The notes beneath the pieces were generated by a model, which saw only the letters and a list, made by a program, of their open reading frames with translations, did not search any database and was not told the DNA's origin. DNA of 64,000 bases, from positions 124,001-188,000 of the forward strand of contig NZ_JBHSKT010000004.1 of assembly GCF_042657365.1 (NCBI RefSeq), given 5' to 3'. Source of the stretch: Adhaeribacter_A terreus. Its GTDB lineage: Bacteria; Bacteroidota; Bacteroidia; Cytophagales; Hymenobacteraceae. Below, in pieces: positions 48,248-55,974 of this stretch (the stretch's first letter is position 1; each line of letters starts with the position of its first letter). The position numbers and the translations under genes were made by a program.

Positions 48248-48429
48248 GTCTAAGAAAAAGCACAACATAAATTACAGCATAGCGTTTCTCTATATATTAA
48301 CCACTTTCTAAATTCATTCATTTCTTAAGATCTTCTATGGCATAAAATTCTACTTCCCACATATTTTTTTTGCGGGCTCATTGCGTGACCTTTTCAATTA
48401 TTCATATTCACTTTTAACCGGTCCGTTTT

Positions 48430-49263
48430 ATGACAAGTAGCAATTTTGCCACCCAAACCACCTTCGACGACATTGTTTTTGAAGGCCGAAACCGCGAGTA
48501 TGGTGCTTACCTGCTCCGGAAGATCTACACCCGCAACTTATACCGTGGCCTCGTCGCGGCAATTATGTTGTTCATGCTTTTCCTGAGTCTGCCGCTGATC
48601 ATCAACAAACTCTTTCCGAAGGAATTTGTAGATACGCCGTCTATTCCCACGGTTGGGCCTATGATTATTGAGGATATTATCATTCCTCCGCTTCCGGAAG
48701 AAATTACGCCCCCTCCTGCTCCCGCCGACGTTAAACCACCGCAGGAAGCAACGCCGGCCGCAGGCGCCACCCAGGAATTTATAGAGCCGGTAATAACTGC
48801 CAACGGCCATAAAACAATGATTGATGTAAATCTGCCGCCGGGCATAGAACCTGGTAAAACCACCAGCGAAGGCAATGGCGGCACCGGCGTAATACCAAAC
48901 ACCGGAACCGGTACCACCGGCGGAGAAATTATTGTTCCTGAGAATAAAATCTTCGAATACGTGGAAGTAAATCCGGAATTTCCGGGCGGCCAGACAGCCA
49001 TGATGAAATACCTGAGCGAGAATATCCGGTATCCATCTTTAGCCGAACGTAACAGGCTGGAAGGTTTGGTGGTGGTGCAGTTTGTGGTGAATGAAGAAGG
49101 CCGGATTTCCGGTTTAACCATTCTGAAAAACCTGGGCGGCGGCACCGACGAAGAAGCCATGCGCGTGATCAAAAACATGCCAACCTGGAAACCAGGTATG
49201 CAAAATGGCACAGCCGTAAAAGTGCGCTATACCTTACCGATCAGGTTCACTTTAAAACGATAG
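48430..49263 (+). CDS. tonB: TonB 2, energy transducer
   Basis: 277 residues, paralogue of TonB 1. The N terminus (TTFDDIVFEGRNREYGAYLL) and membrane helix match it closely. The spacer is shorter in proline and instead has Ala, Gly and Thr (EEITPPPAPADVKPPQEATP, later GGTGVIPNTGTGTTGGE). TonB_C has FPGGQTAMMKYLSENIRYP and WKPGMQNGTAVKVRYTLPI. No second ExbBD set is nearby, so both TonBs may share one motor and serve different receptors. Its own terminator follows. Confidence 0.92.
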   Translation: MTSSNFATQTTFDDIVFEGRNREYGAYLLRKIYTRNLYRGLVAAIMLFMLFLSLPLIINKLFPKEFVDTPSIPTVGPMIIEDIIIPPLPEEITPPPAPADVKPPQEATPAAGATQEFIEPVITANGHKTMIDVNLPPGIEPGKTTSEGNGGTGVIPNTGTGTTGGEIIVPENKIFEYVEVNPEFPGGQTAMMKYLSENIRYPSLAERNRLEGLVVVQFVVNEEGRISGLTILKNLGGGTDEEAMRVIKNMPTWKPGMQNGTAVKVRYTLPIRFTLKR

Positions 49264-49270
49264 TTTCAGA

Positions 49271-49303
49271 AACTCCGGGGTTAAGAAAGCTCCGGAGTTT
49301 TTT
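49271..49303 (+). terminator. Terminator of tonB 2
   Basis: AACTCCGG and CCGGAGTT arms followed by T6. Confidence 0.8.
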
Positions 49304-49324
49304 GCTTTAAAAGCATAGCGTTTT
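49298..49324 (-). repeat. 27-bp dispersed element, copy 32 (fused to terminator)
   Basis: Reverse orientation with core CGCTATGC; the first T-block is the terminator T-run, as at 48118. Confidence 0.85.
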
Positions 49325-49363
49325 CAAAAGAATAAGGCCTTTCAATAATTGTTATTAAAACCG

Positions 49364-49371
49364 TAGCTTTG
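49364..49371 (+). promoter_or_regulatory. -7 box of gene 49395
   Basis: TAGCTTTG, exact TAnnTTTG match, 23 bases before the ATG. No -33 element at the normal spacing. Confidence 0.5.
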
Positions 49372-49394
49372 CATTTCTGAATTTATTTTATTGC

Positions 49395-50120
49395 ATGAAA
49401 CGACTTTTACTTTTTGCCTGCTTTTTGATAGCGTTTTTCACTGCTTCAGCACAGATCCGGACAACTGATGAACAGGTTTATTCTTACGCAGATCCGATGC
49501 CGGAATTTCCGGGCGGGCAAACTAAGATGATGGAATATATCGCGCAAAATATCCGCTATCCGGGCGAAGCATTGGTTAATGGGCTGCAAGGCATTGTGTT
49601 TGTTTCGTTCGTAGTAGAAAAAAATGGAAAAATAACGCAAGTAGAAACAATTAAAAGTGCAGCACCAAGTCTTGATGCTGAAGCTGTAAGAGTTTGTGAA
49701 AGCATGCCTAATTGGGAACCCGGAAAATTGAATAACCAGACAGTAGCCGTAAAATTTACATTACCGATAAGATTCCAATTCCAAACGAAAGATCAAACTG
49801 ATAGCACTGCTATAATTGAAAGAGTTGAGGAACAACCAGAGTTTCCGGGCGGACAGGAGGCAATGTTTCGCTTTTTAGCAACTCATATTAAATATCCTAA
49901 AGAAGCTCAAAAGGAACGAATCCAGGGGCGGTCTATCATTTCATTTGTAGTAAATCAGGATGGAAGTTTGAGTAACTATAAAATTGTAAAACGTTTAGGT
50001 TATGGCGCTGATGAAGAAGCTCTTAGAGTTTTGCAGGCCATGCCGTTATGGAAACCTGGAAAAATAAACGGAAAACCAGTTCGCGTAAAATTTACATTAC
50101 CAGTTCTTTTCCAATTATAG
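49395..50120 (+). CDS. Secreted protein with two TonB_C domains and no anchor
   Basis: 241 residues. A cleavable-type signal (MKRLLLFACFLIAFFTASAQ) replaces the TonB anchor, and there is no Pro-rich spacer. Two TonB C-terminal domains follow: residues about 30-130 (MPEFPGGQTKMMEYIAQNIRYP to LPIRFQFQ) and about 145-241 (QPEFPGGQEAMFRFLATHIKYP to LPVLFQL). A soluble periplasmic protein is expected. It could bind TonB boxes without passing energy, or bind peptidoglycan, as TonB_C-like domains can. The third TonB-type gene in a row suggests local duplication. Confidence 0.85.
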   Translation: MKRLLLFACFLIAFFTASAQIRTTDEQVYSYADPMPEFPGGQTKMMEYIAQNIRYPGEALVNGLQGIVFVSFVVEKNGKITQVETIKSAAPSLDAEAVRVCESMPNWEPGKLNNQTVAVKFTLPIRFQFQTKDQTDSTAIIERVEEQPEFPGGQEAMFRFLATHIKYPKEAQKERIQGRSIISFVVNQDGSLSNYKIVKRLGYGADEEALRVLQAMPLWKPGKINGKPVRVKFTLPVLFQL

Positions 50121-50162
50121 TTATCAGAACAAAACTAAACCCTCATCCTCACTTTCAGCCAC

Positions 50163-50189
50163 AAAAACCGTATCTTTTCAGGCTGAAAA
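50163..50189 (+). repeat. 27-bp dispersed element, copy 33 (with partial mirror copy)
   Basis: Core ACCGTATC, spacer CAGGCTG. The same T4-N7-A4 section is followed by ACTACGCTTT (50190-50199), a degenerate reverse core, so this is a weaker form of the mirror pair at 43893. It ends directly before the ATG at 50200. Confidence 0.7.
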
Positions 50190-50199
50190 ACTACGCTTT

Positions 50200-50457
50200 A
50201 TGTTTGAACCTAGAAATCCGCGCAACCAGCCGGAAAGCACTTATACCAAAATTGTAAAATATTTTTCGCTCGTCATGACGCTGCTTTACCCGGCCATTGG
50301 CGTTTTCCTGTTCTTTTCTACGCCTGAGCAGGTGCGTTTAGATGAAACTACCAAGAAAATACTGGGTGGCGTGTTGGTCGTTTATGGCATCATCCGGGCA
50401 ATCCGGGTTTACCAGGAGCATTTTAAGAACAAAAACCGCCATCACCGCGAAGAATAA
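50200..50457 (+). CDS. Small membrane protein, two helices
   Basis: 85 residues. Two membrane segments, about residues 21-42 (YFSLVMTLLYPAIGVFLFFS) and 54-70 (ILGGVLVVYGIIRAIRVY), with a basic C-terminal tail (FKNKNRHHREE). No domain name is known to me; in my memory small proteins of this type precede a PstS-like lipoprotein in related genomes. Here such a gene follows at 50602. Confidence 0.75.
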   Translation: MFEPRNPRNQPESTYTKIVKYFSLVMTLLYPAIGVFLFFSTPEQVRLDETTKKILGGVLVVYGIIRAIRVYQEHFKNKNRHHREE

Positions 50458-50558
50458 TTTCCGCAATATTGCGTTATAAGAGCAAGATAAAAGTAAACGG
50501 CAGCGCCGGTAGCAGAAAAACAATGCGGCCGGCGCTGCTGTCTTATTAACAGAATTGT

Positions 50559-50566
50559 TAGATTTG
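50559..50566 (+). promoter_or_regulatory. -7 box of the PstS-like gene
   Basis: TAGATTTG, exact TAnnTTTG match, 35 bases before ATG 50602, so this gene may be expressed apart from 50200. Confidence 0.5.
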
Positions 50567-50601
50567 TGCTATCATCCTTGCAGAATTCACGTTTCAGGAA
50601 C

Positions 50602-51558
50602 ATGAAAAACATAAAAGCATTCAGCACTTTGTTGCTTACCGGCGGTTTATTTACCGTTTTGCTGGGTAGTTGCAATCAATCGGGCAGCAAAGGCCCATCC
50701 GATACACCAACTTCCGGTTCCATTAAAATAAGCGTAGACGAAACTTTTAAGCCGATAATAGAAACGCAGCTGAATGTTTTTCATAAGCTTTATAAAAATG
50801 CAAAGATCAACGCTACCTATGCGGCCGAAAGCGAAGCTATAAAAGCGCTTTTGCAAGACAGCGCCCGCCTGGCTATTGTATCGCGCCCGCTTACTCCTTC
50901 CGAAACCCAGGTTTTTGAAAAAGCCCGCATTACGCCGCGCGTAACCAAAATTGCGACCGATGGCATTGCATTGATCCTGAACCCGGAAAATACCGATACC
51001 CTGCTTTCACTGCCACAACTGCGCGAGATCTTCAGCGGAAAAGCTACTTCCTGGAAACAGGTGAACCCGGCTTCCAAACTTGGTAATATTGCTATTGTTT
51101 TCGATAACGCTAATTCCAGCACGGCCCGTTTTGTGCGCGATTCCATTACCAATAAAGCGCCTTTGCCGCCAACGGCTTACGCGTCTAATTCTATTCCGTC
51201 GGTTATAGATTATGTAACGGAAAACAAGAATTCCATCGGCGTGATCGGGGCCAACTGGATCAGCGATTTTGATGACAGCACAGCCGTAGGTTTTATCAAT
51301 AAAGTGAAAGTTGTAGCTGTAAGCCGGGAGCATACTCCTGCCAAACCCGATAATTACGTGCAGCCCTATCAGGCTTACCTGGTGCAGAAATCTTACCCGT
51401 TATTCCGCGAGGTGTATATCATCAGCCGCGAGGCCCGCGCCGGTCTTGGCACGGGGTTTGTTTCGTTCTCGGCCGGAGATAAAGGGCAGCGTATTGTGCT
51501 GAAAGCCGGTCTGGCTCCCGCCCGCGGGGTGGTTAGGCTGGTAGAAGTGAAACGATAA
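50602..51558 (+). CDS. PstS-like substrate-binding lipoprotein
   Basis: 318 residues from ATG 50602 (upstream in-frame codons lie beyond the -7 box). The lipobox is FTVLLGSC. It has the periplasmic-binding fold of phosphate ABC transporters: GSIKISVDETFKPIIETQL, then a Ser-Arg-rich SRPLTPSE, DGIALILNPEN, LREIFSGKATSWKQV and SSTARFVRDSI. No pst permease or ATPase genes are nearby, and the gene lies with TonB genes and a TPR gene. Thus its ligand may not be phosphate; a link to TonB-dependent uptake is inference. Confidence 0.85.
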   Translation: MKNIKAFSTLLLTGGLFTVLLGSCNQSGSKGPSDTPTSGSIKISVDETFKPIIETQLNVFHKLYKNAKINATYAAESEAIKALLQDSARLAIVSRPLTPSETQVFEKARITPRVTKIATDGIALILNPENTDTLLSLPQLREIFSGKATSWKQVNPASKLGNIAIVFDNANSSTARFVRDSITNKAPLPPTAYASNSIPSVIDYVTENKNSIGVIGANWISDFDDSTAVGFINKVKVVAVSREHTPAKPDNYVQPYQAYLVQKSYPLFREVYIISREARAGLGTGFVSFSAGDKGQRIVLKAGLAPARGVVRLVEVKR

Positions 51559-51562
51559 CTAC

Positions 51563-51589
51563 TTTTTTTCCTAAACGTAATACCATTTT
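51563..51589 (-). repeat. 27-bp dispersed element, copy 34 (degenerate)
   Basis: Reverse orientation with core TGGTATTA; the middle A-block is AACG. It is 4 bases after the PstS-like stop. Confidence 0.5.
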
Positions 51590-51619
51590 TCTTAATTCAA
51601 TCTTATAAAACCAACACCC

Positions 51620-53221
51620 ATGACAAAGAACTGGAAGTATGCGCTCCTGATAGCGGGCCTTTTTTCTTTCTCGTCAGCAATAGGCCAGACCATGCAGGAT
51701 GGCCGTCGTTTGCTGGAGATGGAACGCTACGGTGAAGCAAAGAAAACCCTTTCGAAAGTAGTAAAGAACCAGAATAACGAGCTTAATAATATTGCTCTTG
51801 GCGATGCGTATCTGAGAGCCGGCCAACCGGATTCAGCGGTAATGTATTACAATATTGCTGCTGGCATGAACAAAAAATCGGCGCTGGGAATGGCCGCTGC
51901 CGGTAAAGCTGCTTTGGTAAAAAATAACGTTGCGGAAGCAGATAAACAGTTTGCAGATGCCGTAAAACGCTCCAAATCAAAAGATTCGAACGTGCTGATG
52001 GTAATTGGCAGCGCTTATTTCGATACTAAAAAAGATTATAATAAAGCCGTAGAATATCTTACTAAAGCGGTAAAAGCCAATAATAAAAATGCGCCTGCGT
52101 ATGTAATGCTCGGCGATGCGCAACTGGAACTGAAACGCGGCGGCGAGGCCATGACGGCTTACGAAAATGCTATTTCAGCTGACAGCAAATATGCTTTGGC
52201 GCACCTGCGTAAAGGCCAGTTGAGCGTGCGTTCGCGTAACTACAACGAAGCGCAGAACTCATACCAAGCCGTAATTAACATGGATCCGAATTATGCTCCT
52301 GCATACCGCGATCTGGGTGAGCTTTATTACTTCGCCGGTAAATATGACCTGGCGCTGGAAAACTACAAAAAGTATGTGGCCATGGCGGAAAACACGCCGG
52401 AAACCCGTGCTGTATATGCTTCTTTCCTGTACCTGACTAAAGATTATGCCGGTACCATTAAAGAAGCCGAAGAAGTGTTGAAACGCGATCCGAACAACGT
52501 GGTAATGAAGCGTTTGCTGGCTTATTCGTATTATGAGACCAAACAGGATGATAAAGCTTTAGCAGCCATTCAGGATTATTTCAAAACTACGCCGGCCGAT
52601 AAATTACTGGCTACGGATTACGAATACCAGGGTAAAATTTTAGCCCGTGCCGATAAGTCTGACGAAGCGTTGAACAGCTTCAATAAAGCCCTGAGTATGG
52701 ACTCTACCCGCGCCGATCTGCGTAACGACATTGCCCAGATCTACGTGAAGCAAAACAATTTCCCAAAAGCGATTGCTTTGTACCGCGATAAAATGAACCG
52801 CAGCAAGCCTACCAACACCGATTACTATTATTTAGGTAATCTGTACGATCAGGCGAAGAATTACAAAGCTGCCGATAGTTTATACGCGCTGATCACGACC
52901 AATAACCCAACGTATGCGCAGGCTTATTTGTGGCGTGCCCGCTCCAATGCGAACTTAGATCCGGAATCTAAAACCGGTTTAGCCAAGCCGCATTACGAGA
53001 AATACATTGAACTGGCCTCTGCTGAAAAAGATAAAAACAAATCTGGCCTGGTGGAAGCAAACTATTATCTGGCGTACTACAACTACCTGAAAAAGGACAA
53101 AGCGCAGGCAAACATGCACCTGAAAGAAGTACTTACCCTGGAACCAGGAAACGTACAAGCTAAAACCTTATCGGATGTGGTAAACGGTAAAGTGAAAGCC
53201 AAAACCAAGACGAAGAAATAA
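51620..53221 (+). CDS. Secreted TPR-repeat protein
   Basis: 533 residues. The signal peptide MTKNWKYALLIAGLFSFSSA ends near AIGQ. The rest is about ten to twelve tetratricopeptide repeats, for example KAVEYLTKAVKANNKNAPAY, YNEAQNSYQAVINMDPNYAP and YDLALENYKKYVAMAENTPE, ending in a Lys-rich tail (KVKAKTKTKK). It is a periplasmic scaffold. Its conserved nearness to exbB/exbD/tonB and the PstS-like gene suggests a role in the same uptake assembly, but the partner is unknown. Confidence 0.88.
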   Translation: MTKNWKYALLIAGLFSFSSAIGQTMQDGRRLLEMERYGEAKKTLSKVVKNQNNELNNIALGDAYLRAGQPDSAVMYYNIAAGMNKKSALGMAAAGKAALVKNNVAEADKQFADAVKRSKSKDSNVLMVIGSAYFDTKKDYNKAVEYLTKAVKANNKNAPAYVMLGDAQLELKRGGEAMTAYENAISADSKYALAHLRKGQLSVRSRNYNEAQNSYQAVINMDPNYAPAYRDLGELYYFAGKYDLALENYKKYVAMAENTPETRAVYASFLYLTKDYAGTIKEAEEVLKRDPNNVVMKRLLAYSYYETKQDDKALAAIQDYFKTTPADKLLATDYEYQGKILARADKSDEALNSFNKALSMDSTRADLRNDIAQIYVKQNNFPKAIALYRDKMNRSKPTNTDYYYLGNLYDQAKNYKAADSLYALITTNNPTYAQAYLWRARSNANLDPESKTGLAKPHYEKYIELASAEKDKNKSGLVEANYYLAYYNYLKKDKAQANMHLKEVLTLEPGNVQAKTLSDVVNGKVKAKTKTKK

Positions 53222-53243
53222 TAAGCTTCGGTTTACAAACCAT

Positions 53244-53283
53244 AAAAAAAAGCGCTTCTCAGAAATGGGAAGCGCTTTTTTTA
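53244..53283. terminator. Terminator of the TPR gene
   Basis: AAGCGCTTC and GAAGCGCTT arms with A and T tracts on the outer sides, so it can work both ways. Confidence 0.85.
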
Positions 53284-53310
53284 TTTTAAATCAATTCAAA
53301 TAGATCTGAC

Positions 53311-53337
53311 TTTTTGCTCTTAAAACCATAGCGTTTT
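53311..53337 (-). repeat. 27-bp dispersed element, copy 35
   Basis: Reverse orientation with core CGCTATGG, first of three in this convergent gap. Confidence 0.8.
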
Positions 53338-53354
53338 CATTTTATTTTGCTTTA

Positions 53355-53381
53355 AAAACGGTAGGATTTTCGCCACCAAAA
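53355..53381 (+). repeat. 27-bp dispersed element, copy 36
   Basis: Core CGGTAGGA, spacer CGCCACC. Facing copy 35 at 17 bases. Confidence 0.8.
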
Positions 53382-53428
53382 CTCATGACTTCACAATACT
53401 CAAGAAACTGCAAAGCTCAAATATTTTA

Positions 53429-53455
53429 AAAACGCTATGCTTTTCGGCTTAAAAA
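53429..53455 (+). repeat. 27-bp dispersed element, copy 37
   Basis: Core CGCTATGC, spacer CGGCTTA. It ends 12 bases before the stop of the pseudouridine synthase gene. Confidence 0.85.
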
Positions 53456-53467
53456 CTGCTTGTAACT

Positions 53468-54511
53468 TTATTCAGCGTACAACTCCCACTTAGCGAGCGC
53501 CTGCTGAAAATCTTCGGGAAGCTCGGTAGAGAACTGCAGGAATTCCTTCGTTTTCGGGTGAATGAAACCCAGCGTTTGCGCGTGTAAAGCCTGACGGGGC
53601 ATAATTTTAAAAGCATTCTCTACAAAGGTTTTATACGAACCAACCGGTTGCCCTTTCAGAATTTTATCGCCACCGTACGTTGCATCGCTGAAAAGTGGGT
53701 GGCCTAGGTATTTCATGTGCGCCCGGATCTGGTGCGAACGTCCCGTTTCCAGGTTACATTTCACCAGCGATACATACTTGAACGATTTCATCACTTCGTA
53801 GTGCGTTACGGCGTGTTTTCCCTGCTCTCCGTTCGGATAAACACTCATCACCCGCCGATCCTTCAAACTTCTGCCTACGTGGCCGGTAATCGTGCCTTTT
53901 GGTTCTTTCGGAACGCCCCAAACCAACGCATAATACGTTCTTTCAATGCTGTGGTCATAGAATTGCCGGGCTAAATATGTCATCGCAAATTCCGTTTTGG
54001 CAATTACCAACAAGCCGGAAGTATCTTTATCGATGCGGTGCACCAAACCCGGCCGAATAGCGCCGTTACGGCTGGTGGGCAGGTTATTTAAATAATACGA
54101 CAGCGCATTTACCAGCGTACCGGTCCAGTTGCCATAAGCCGGATGCACCACCATACCGGCCGGTTTGTTTACCAGCAGCAGTTCCTCATCTTCATACACA
54201 ATGTTCAGCGGAATATTTTCCGGCACCACTTCGGTATCGCGCGGCGGGTCAGGCAGCGTAATGGTAACCACATCGAGCGGCTTTACTTTATAGCTCGATT
54301 TTATGGCTTTGTTGTTTACCAGAATGGTATGCGCTTCGATGGCATTCTGAATTTTGTTGCGCGTGGCGTGCGGCAAGCGGTCCATCAGAAATTTATCGAT
54401 GCGGAGCAGGCTCTGCTTTTTATCTATTACAATGCGGTGGTGCTCATACAATTCATCCGAATCGGCATCGCCGCTGTCTAATACCAGTTCTTCGTCTTCC
54501 AGATCTTCCAT
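53468..54511 (-). CDS. rluD: RluA-family 23S rRNA pseudouridine synthase (RluD-like)
   Basis: 347 residues. An acidic N-terminal tail is followed by an S4 RNA-binding domain (about residues 35-95, LRIDKFLMDRLPHATRNKIQ). The catalytic domain has the nucleophilic Asp161 in GLVHRIDKDTSGLLV and the later GRSHQIRAHMKYLGHPLFSD. RluD makes pseudouridines in helix 69 of 23S rRNA; RluD versus RluC is judged from the S4 domain and length. A TACCTTTG box lies 7 bases from the start codon. Confidence 0.9.
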   Translation of the reverse strand: MEDLEDEELVLDSGDADSDELYEHHRIVIDKKQSLLRIDKFLMDRLPHATRNKIQNAIEAHTILVNNKAIKSSYKVKPLDVVTITLPDPPRDTEVVPENIPLNIVYEDEELLLVNKPAGMVVHPAYGNWTGTLVNALSYYLNNLPTSRNGAIRPGLVHRIDKDTSGLLVIAKTEFAMTYLARQFYDHSIERTYYALVWGVPKEPKGTITGHVGRSLKDRRVMSVYPNGEQGKHAVTHYEVMKSFKYVSLVKCNLETGRSHQIRAHMKYLGHPLFSDATYGGDKILKGQPVGSYKTFVENAFKIMPRQALHAQTLGFIHPKTKEFLQFSTELPEDFQQALAKWELYAE

Positions 54512-54518
54512 TATAATG

Positions 54519-54526
54519 CAAAGGTA
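54519..54526 (-). promoter_or_regulatory. -7 box directly before rluD
   Basis: Minus strand TACCTTTG, exact match, ends 7 bases before the ATG at 54511, predicting a very short or absent leader. A 27-bp element starts 3 bases upstream. Confidence 0.55.
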
Positions 54527-54528
54527 AG

Positions 54529-54555
54529 TTTTAAGCCCGAAAATGATACCGTTTT
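54529..54555 (-). repeat. 27-bp dispersed element, copy 38
   Basis: Reverse orientation with core CGGTATCA. It covers the place where the rluD -33 box should be. Confidence 0.8.
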
Positions 54556-54574
54556 GGGTAGCCCTCGGAAACAG

Positions 54575-54602
54575 AAAAGCCGGTACAATTGCACCGGCTT
54601 TC
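54575..54602 (-). terminator. Terminator after the ompH genes
   Basis: AAAGCCGGT and ACCGGCTTT arms with 8 bases between. Only short T-runs follow, so moderate strength. Confidence 0.65.
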
Positions 54603-54622
54603 TTTATTTTGGCTGAAAGAAA

Positions 54623-55252
54623 TTACTTCTTCTTGCTTTTAGATTTCGATTTGGTAGCTGGTGCAGCCGGAGTTGCCGGTGTAGCTGGTTTTACTTCGGC
54701 AGCCGGAGCAGCACCTGGTTTAACCGGCGTTACGCCCATTTTCTTCAGAACTAAGTCAGAAATGTTACCATCTTCCGGACCGTGTAATAAAACCGGCGTG
54801 GTGCCATAACCAGCATCAGAGTTAAATACATAGGTATAACCGTTTTCTTTAGCTACATCGTCAATAGCTTTCTGCAGTTTATCTAAAGCAGGTTCCATTA
54901 AAGACTGCTGCTTTTTTTGCAAAGATACATCCGCATTTTTCTGGAATTCTTCGATAGAAGAACGCAGGTTCATCAGCTCTTTTTCTTTGTCGGCTTTTAC
55001 TACGTCGGTCATAGTAGCAGCACCTTTCTGATACGCCTGACCTTTGGTTTCAAACTCCTGGTATTTTGATTTCAGCTGGTTCTCAAGTTGCGCGCTGTAA
55101 GCTTTCAGATCAGCTTCAATTTGCTTGCTTTCCGGCATTTGGCTCAGAACGTAATCTACGTTGGTATAACCAATTTTAACGGGCGTTTGCGCAAAAGACA
55201 CAGCGCTCATAAATAAGAACGCGACAGCAGCGAATAATTTACGTTTGTTCAT
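54623..55252 (-). CDS. OmpH/Skp-like periplasmic chaperone 1
   Basis: 209 residues. A signal peptide (to about residue 21, SAVSFAQ), then IGYTNVDYVLSQMPESKQIE, a coiled-coil region with MNLRSSIEEFQKNADVSLQKK, and AIDDVAKENGYTYVFNSD. The C-terminal tail is Ala/Pro/Lys-rich (PATPATPAAPATKSKSKSKK). Skp holds unfolded outer-membrane proteins on the way to BamA, which is encoded upstream on the same strand. Last gene of the operon. Confidence 0.9.
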   Translation of the reverse strand: MNKRKLFAAVAFLFMSAVSFAQTPVKIGYTNVDYVLSQMPESKQIEADLKAYSAQLENQLKSKYQEFETKGQAYQKGAATMTDVVKADKEKELMNLRSSIEEFQKNADVSLQKKQQSLMEPALDKLQKAIDDVAKENGYTYVFNSDAGYGTTPVLLHGPEDGNISDLVLKKMGVTPVKPGAAPAAEVKPATPATPAAPATKSKSKSKKK

Positions 55253-55278
55253 TTTTACTTTTTCGGGTTAATTATATA

Positions 55279-55956
55279 CTATTTTTTTTGCTTTGGTTGG
55301 GTACGGACCGGGGCAGCTTTTTTTACCGGAGCCGGCTGATCCATTTCTTCTTCCTGAATACCTTCCTGCTGCCGTAGCGGCGTATCGCCCGGTTGATCTA
55401 CCAGCGCACCGGCCGGGCGTTTTCCAGGCTGATTTTTTTCCGGAGAAGCCAGGCCTAATTCTTCCAGCACATATTCAGTATAATCGTGCACCGGGTTGGT
55501 GTAGATCATCGTCATATCGCCAGATTTATCGAACATGATCTGGAGACCTTTCTTTTTCGATACTTTTTCTACGGCTTCAAACAAGTTGTCCTGCACCGGG
55601 CGGATAAGCTCCATGCGTTTTTTAAAAAGCGTACCTTCAAATCCAAAAATGCGTTTCTGCATTTCACGGGCATCTTTTTCTTTGGTCTCAATTTCAGCCA
55701 GCCGCTTTTGCTTCATTTCATCGGTCAGCAGCACTTCTTCGGCCTGAAACTTTTTCCGAAGCTTTTCCACTTCTTTATACTGGCCTTCAATATCTTTCTG
55801 CCAGGCAGCCGAAAGCGTATTTACTTCCTGTTGCGCCGAAGCATAAGTCGGCATTTTACTCAGAATGAATTCCGAATCGATATACCCGAATTTCTGCGCG
55901 AATGCAGCAGGCACGGCCAGAAAAAGCACGAAGAGTATACCAAATAGTTTTTTCAT
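55279..55956 (-). CDS. OmpH/Skp-like periplasmic chaperone 2
   Basis: 225 residues. A signal peptide (to AAFAQ), then FGYIDSEFILSKMPTYASAQ, a long coiled coil (about residues 45-115), and GLQIMFDKSGDMTMIYTNPV. A Pro/Lys/Gln-rich tail (QPAPVKKAAPVRTQPKQKK) follows. It shares the fold and layout with the downstream chaperone (26 bases away), and its stop is 18 bases after bamA. Two tandem skp genes after bamA are common in Bacteroidota. Confidence 0.9.
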   Translation of the reverse strand: MKKLFGILFVLFLAVPAAFAQKFGYIDSEFILSKMPTYASAQQEVNTLSAAWQKDIEGQYKEVEKLRKKFQAEEVLLTDEMKQKRLAEIETKEKDAREMQKRIFGFEGTLFKKRMELIRPVQDNLFEAVEKVSKKKGLQIMFDKSGDMTMIYTNPVHDYTEYVLEELGLASPEKNQPGKRPAGALVDQPGDTPLRQQEGIQEEEMDQPAPVKKAAPVRTQPKQKK

Positions 55957-55974
55957 GTGGCTAATATAAATAAT

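Larger units (their letters stand above)
48067..48429. other. Intergenic between the two tonB genes, 363 bases
   Basis: Two terminators in a row (48090 and 48151), two full 27-bp elements (48118 and 48221) and a half copy (48277-48287, GCATAGCGTTT). The last 100 bases before the second tonB are AT-rich, with TTTTTTTTG at about 48363-48371 as a possible -33 element, but no good -7 box follows. Confidence 0.65.

Noticed and set aside
48525..49211. 228-codon minus-strand open frame opposite tonB 2
   Set aside because: Product is Gly/Ser/Pro low-complexity created by the antisense of the Pro-rich spacer.
53311..53455. Three 27-bp elements as a CRISPR-like array
   Set aside because: Orientation is mixed, spacing is irregular (17 and 47 bases), and copies are spread through the whole window.
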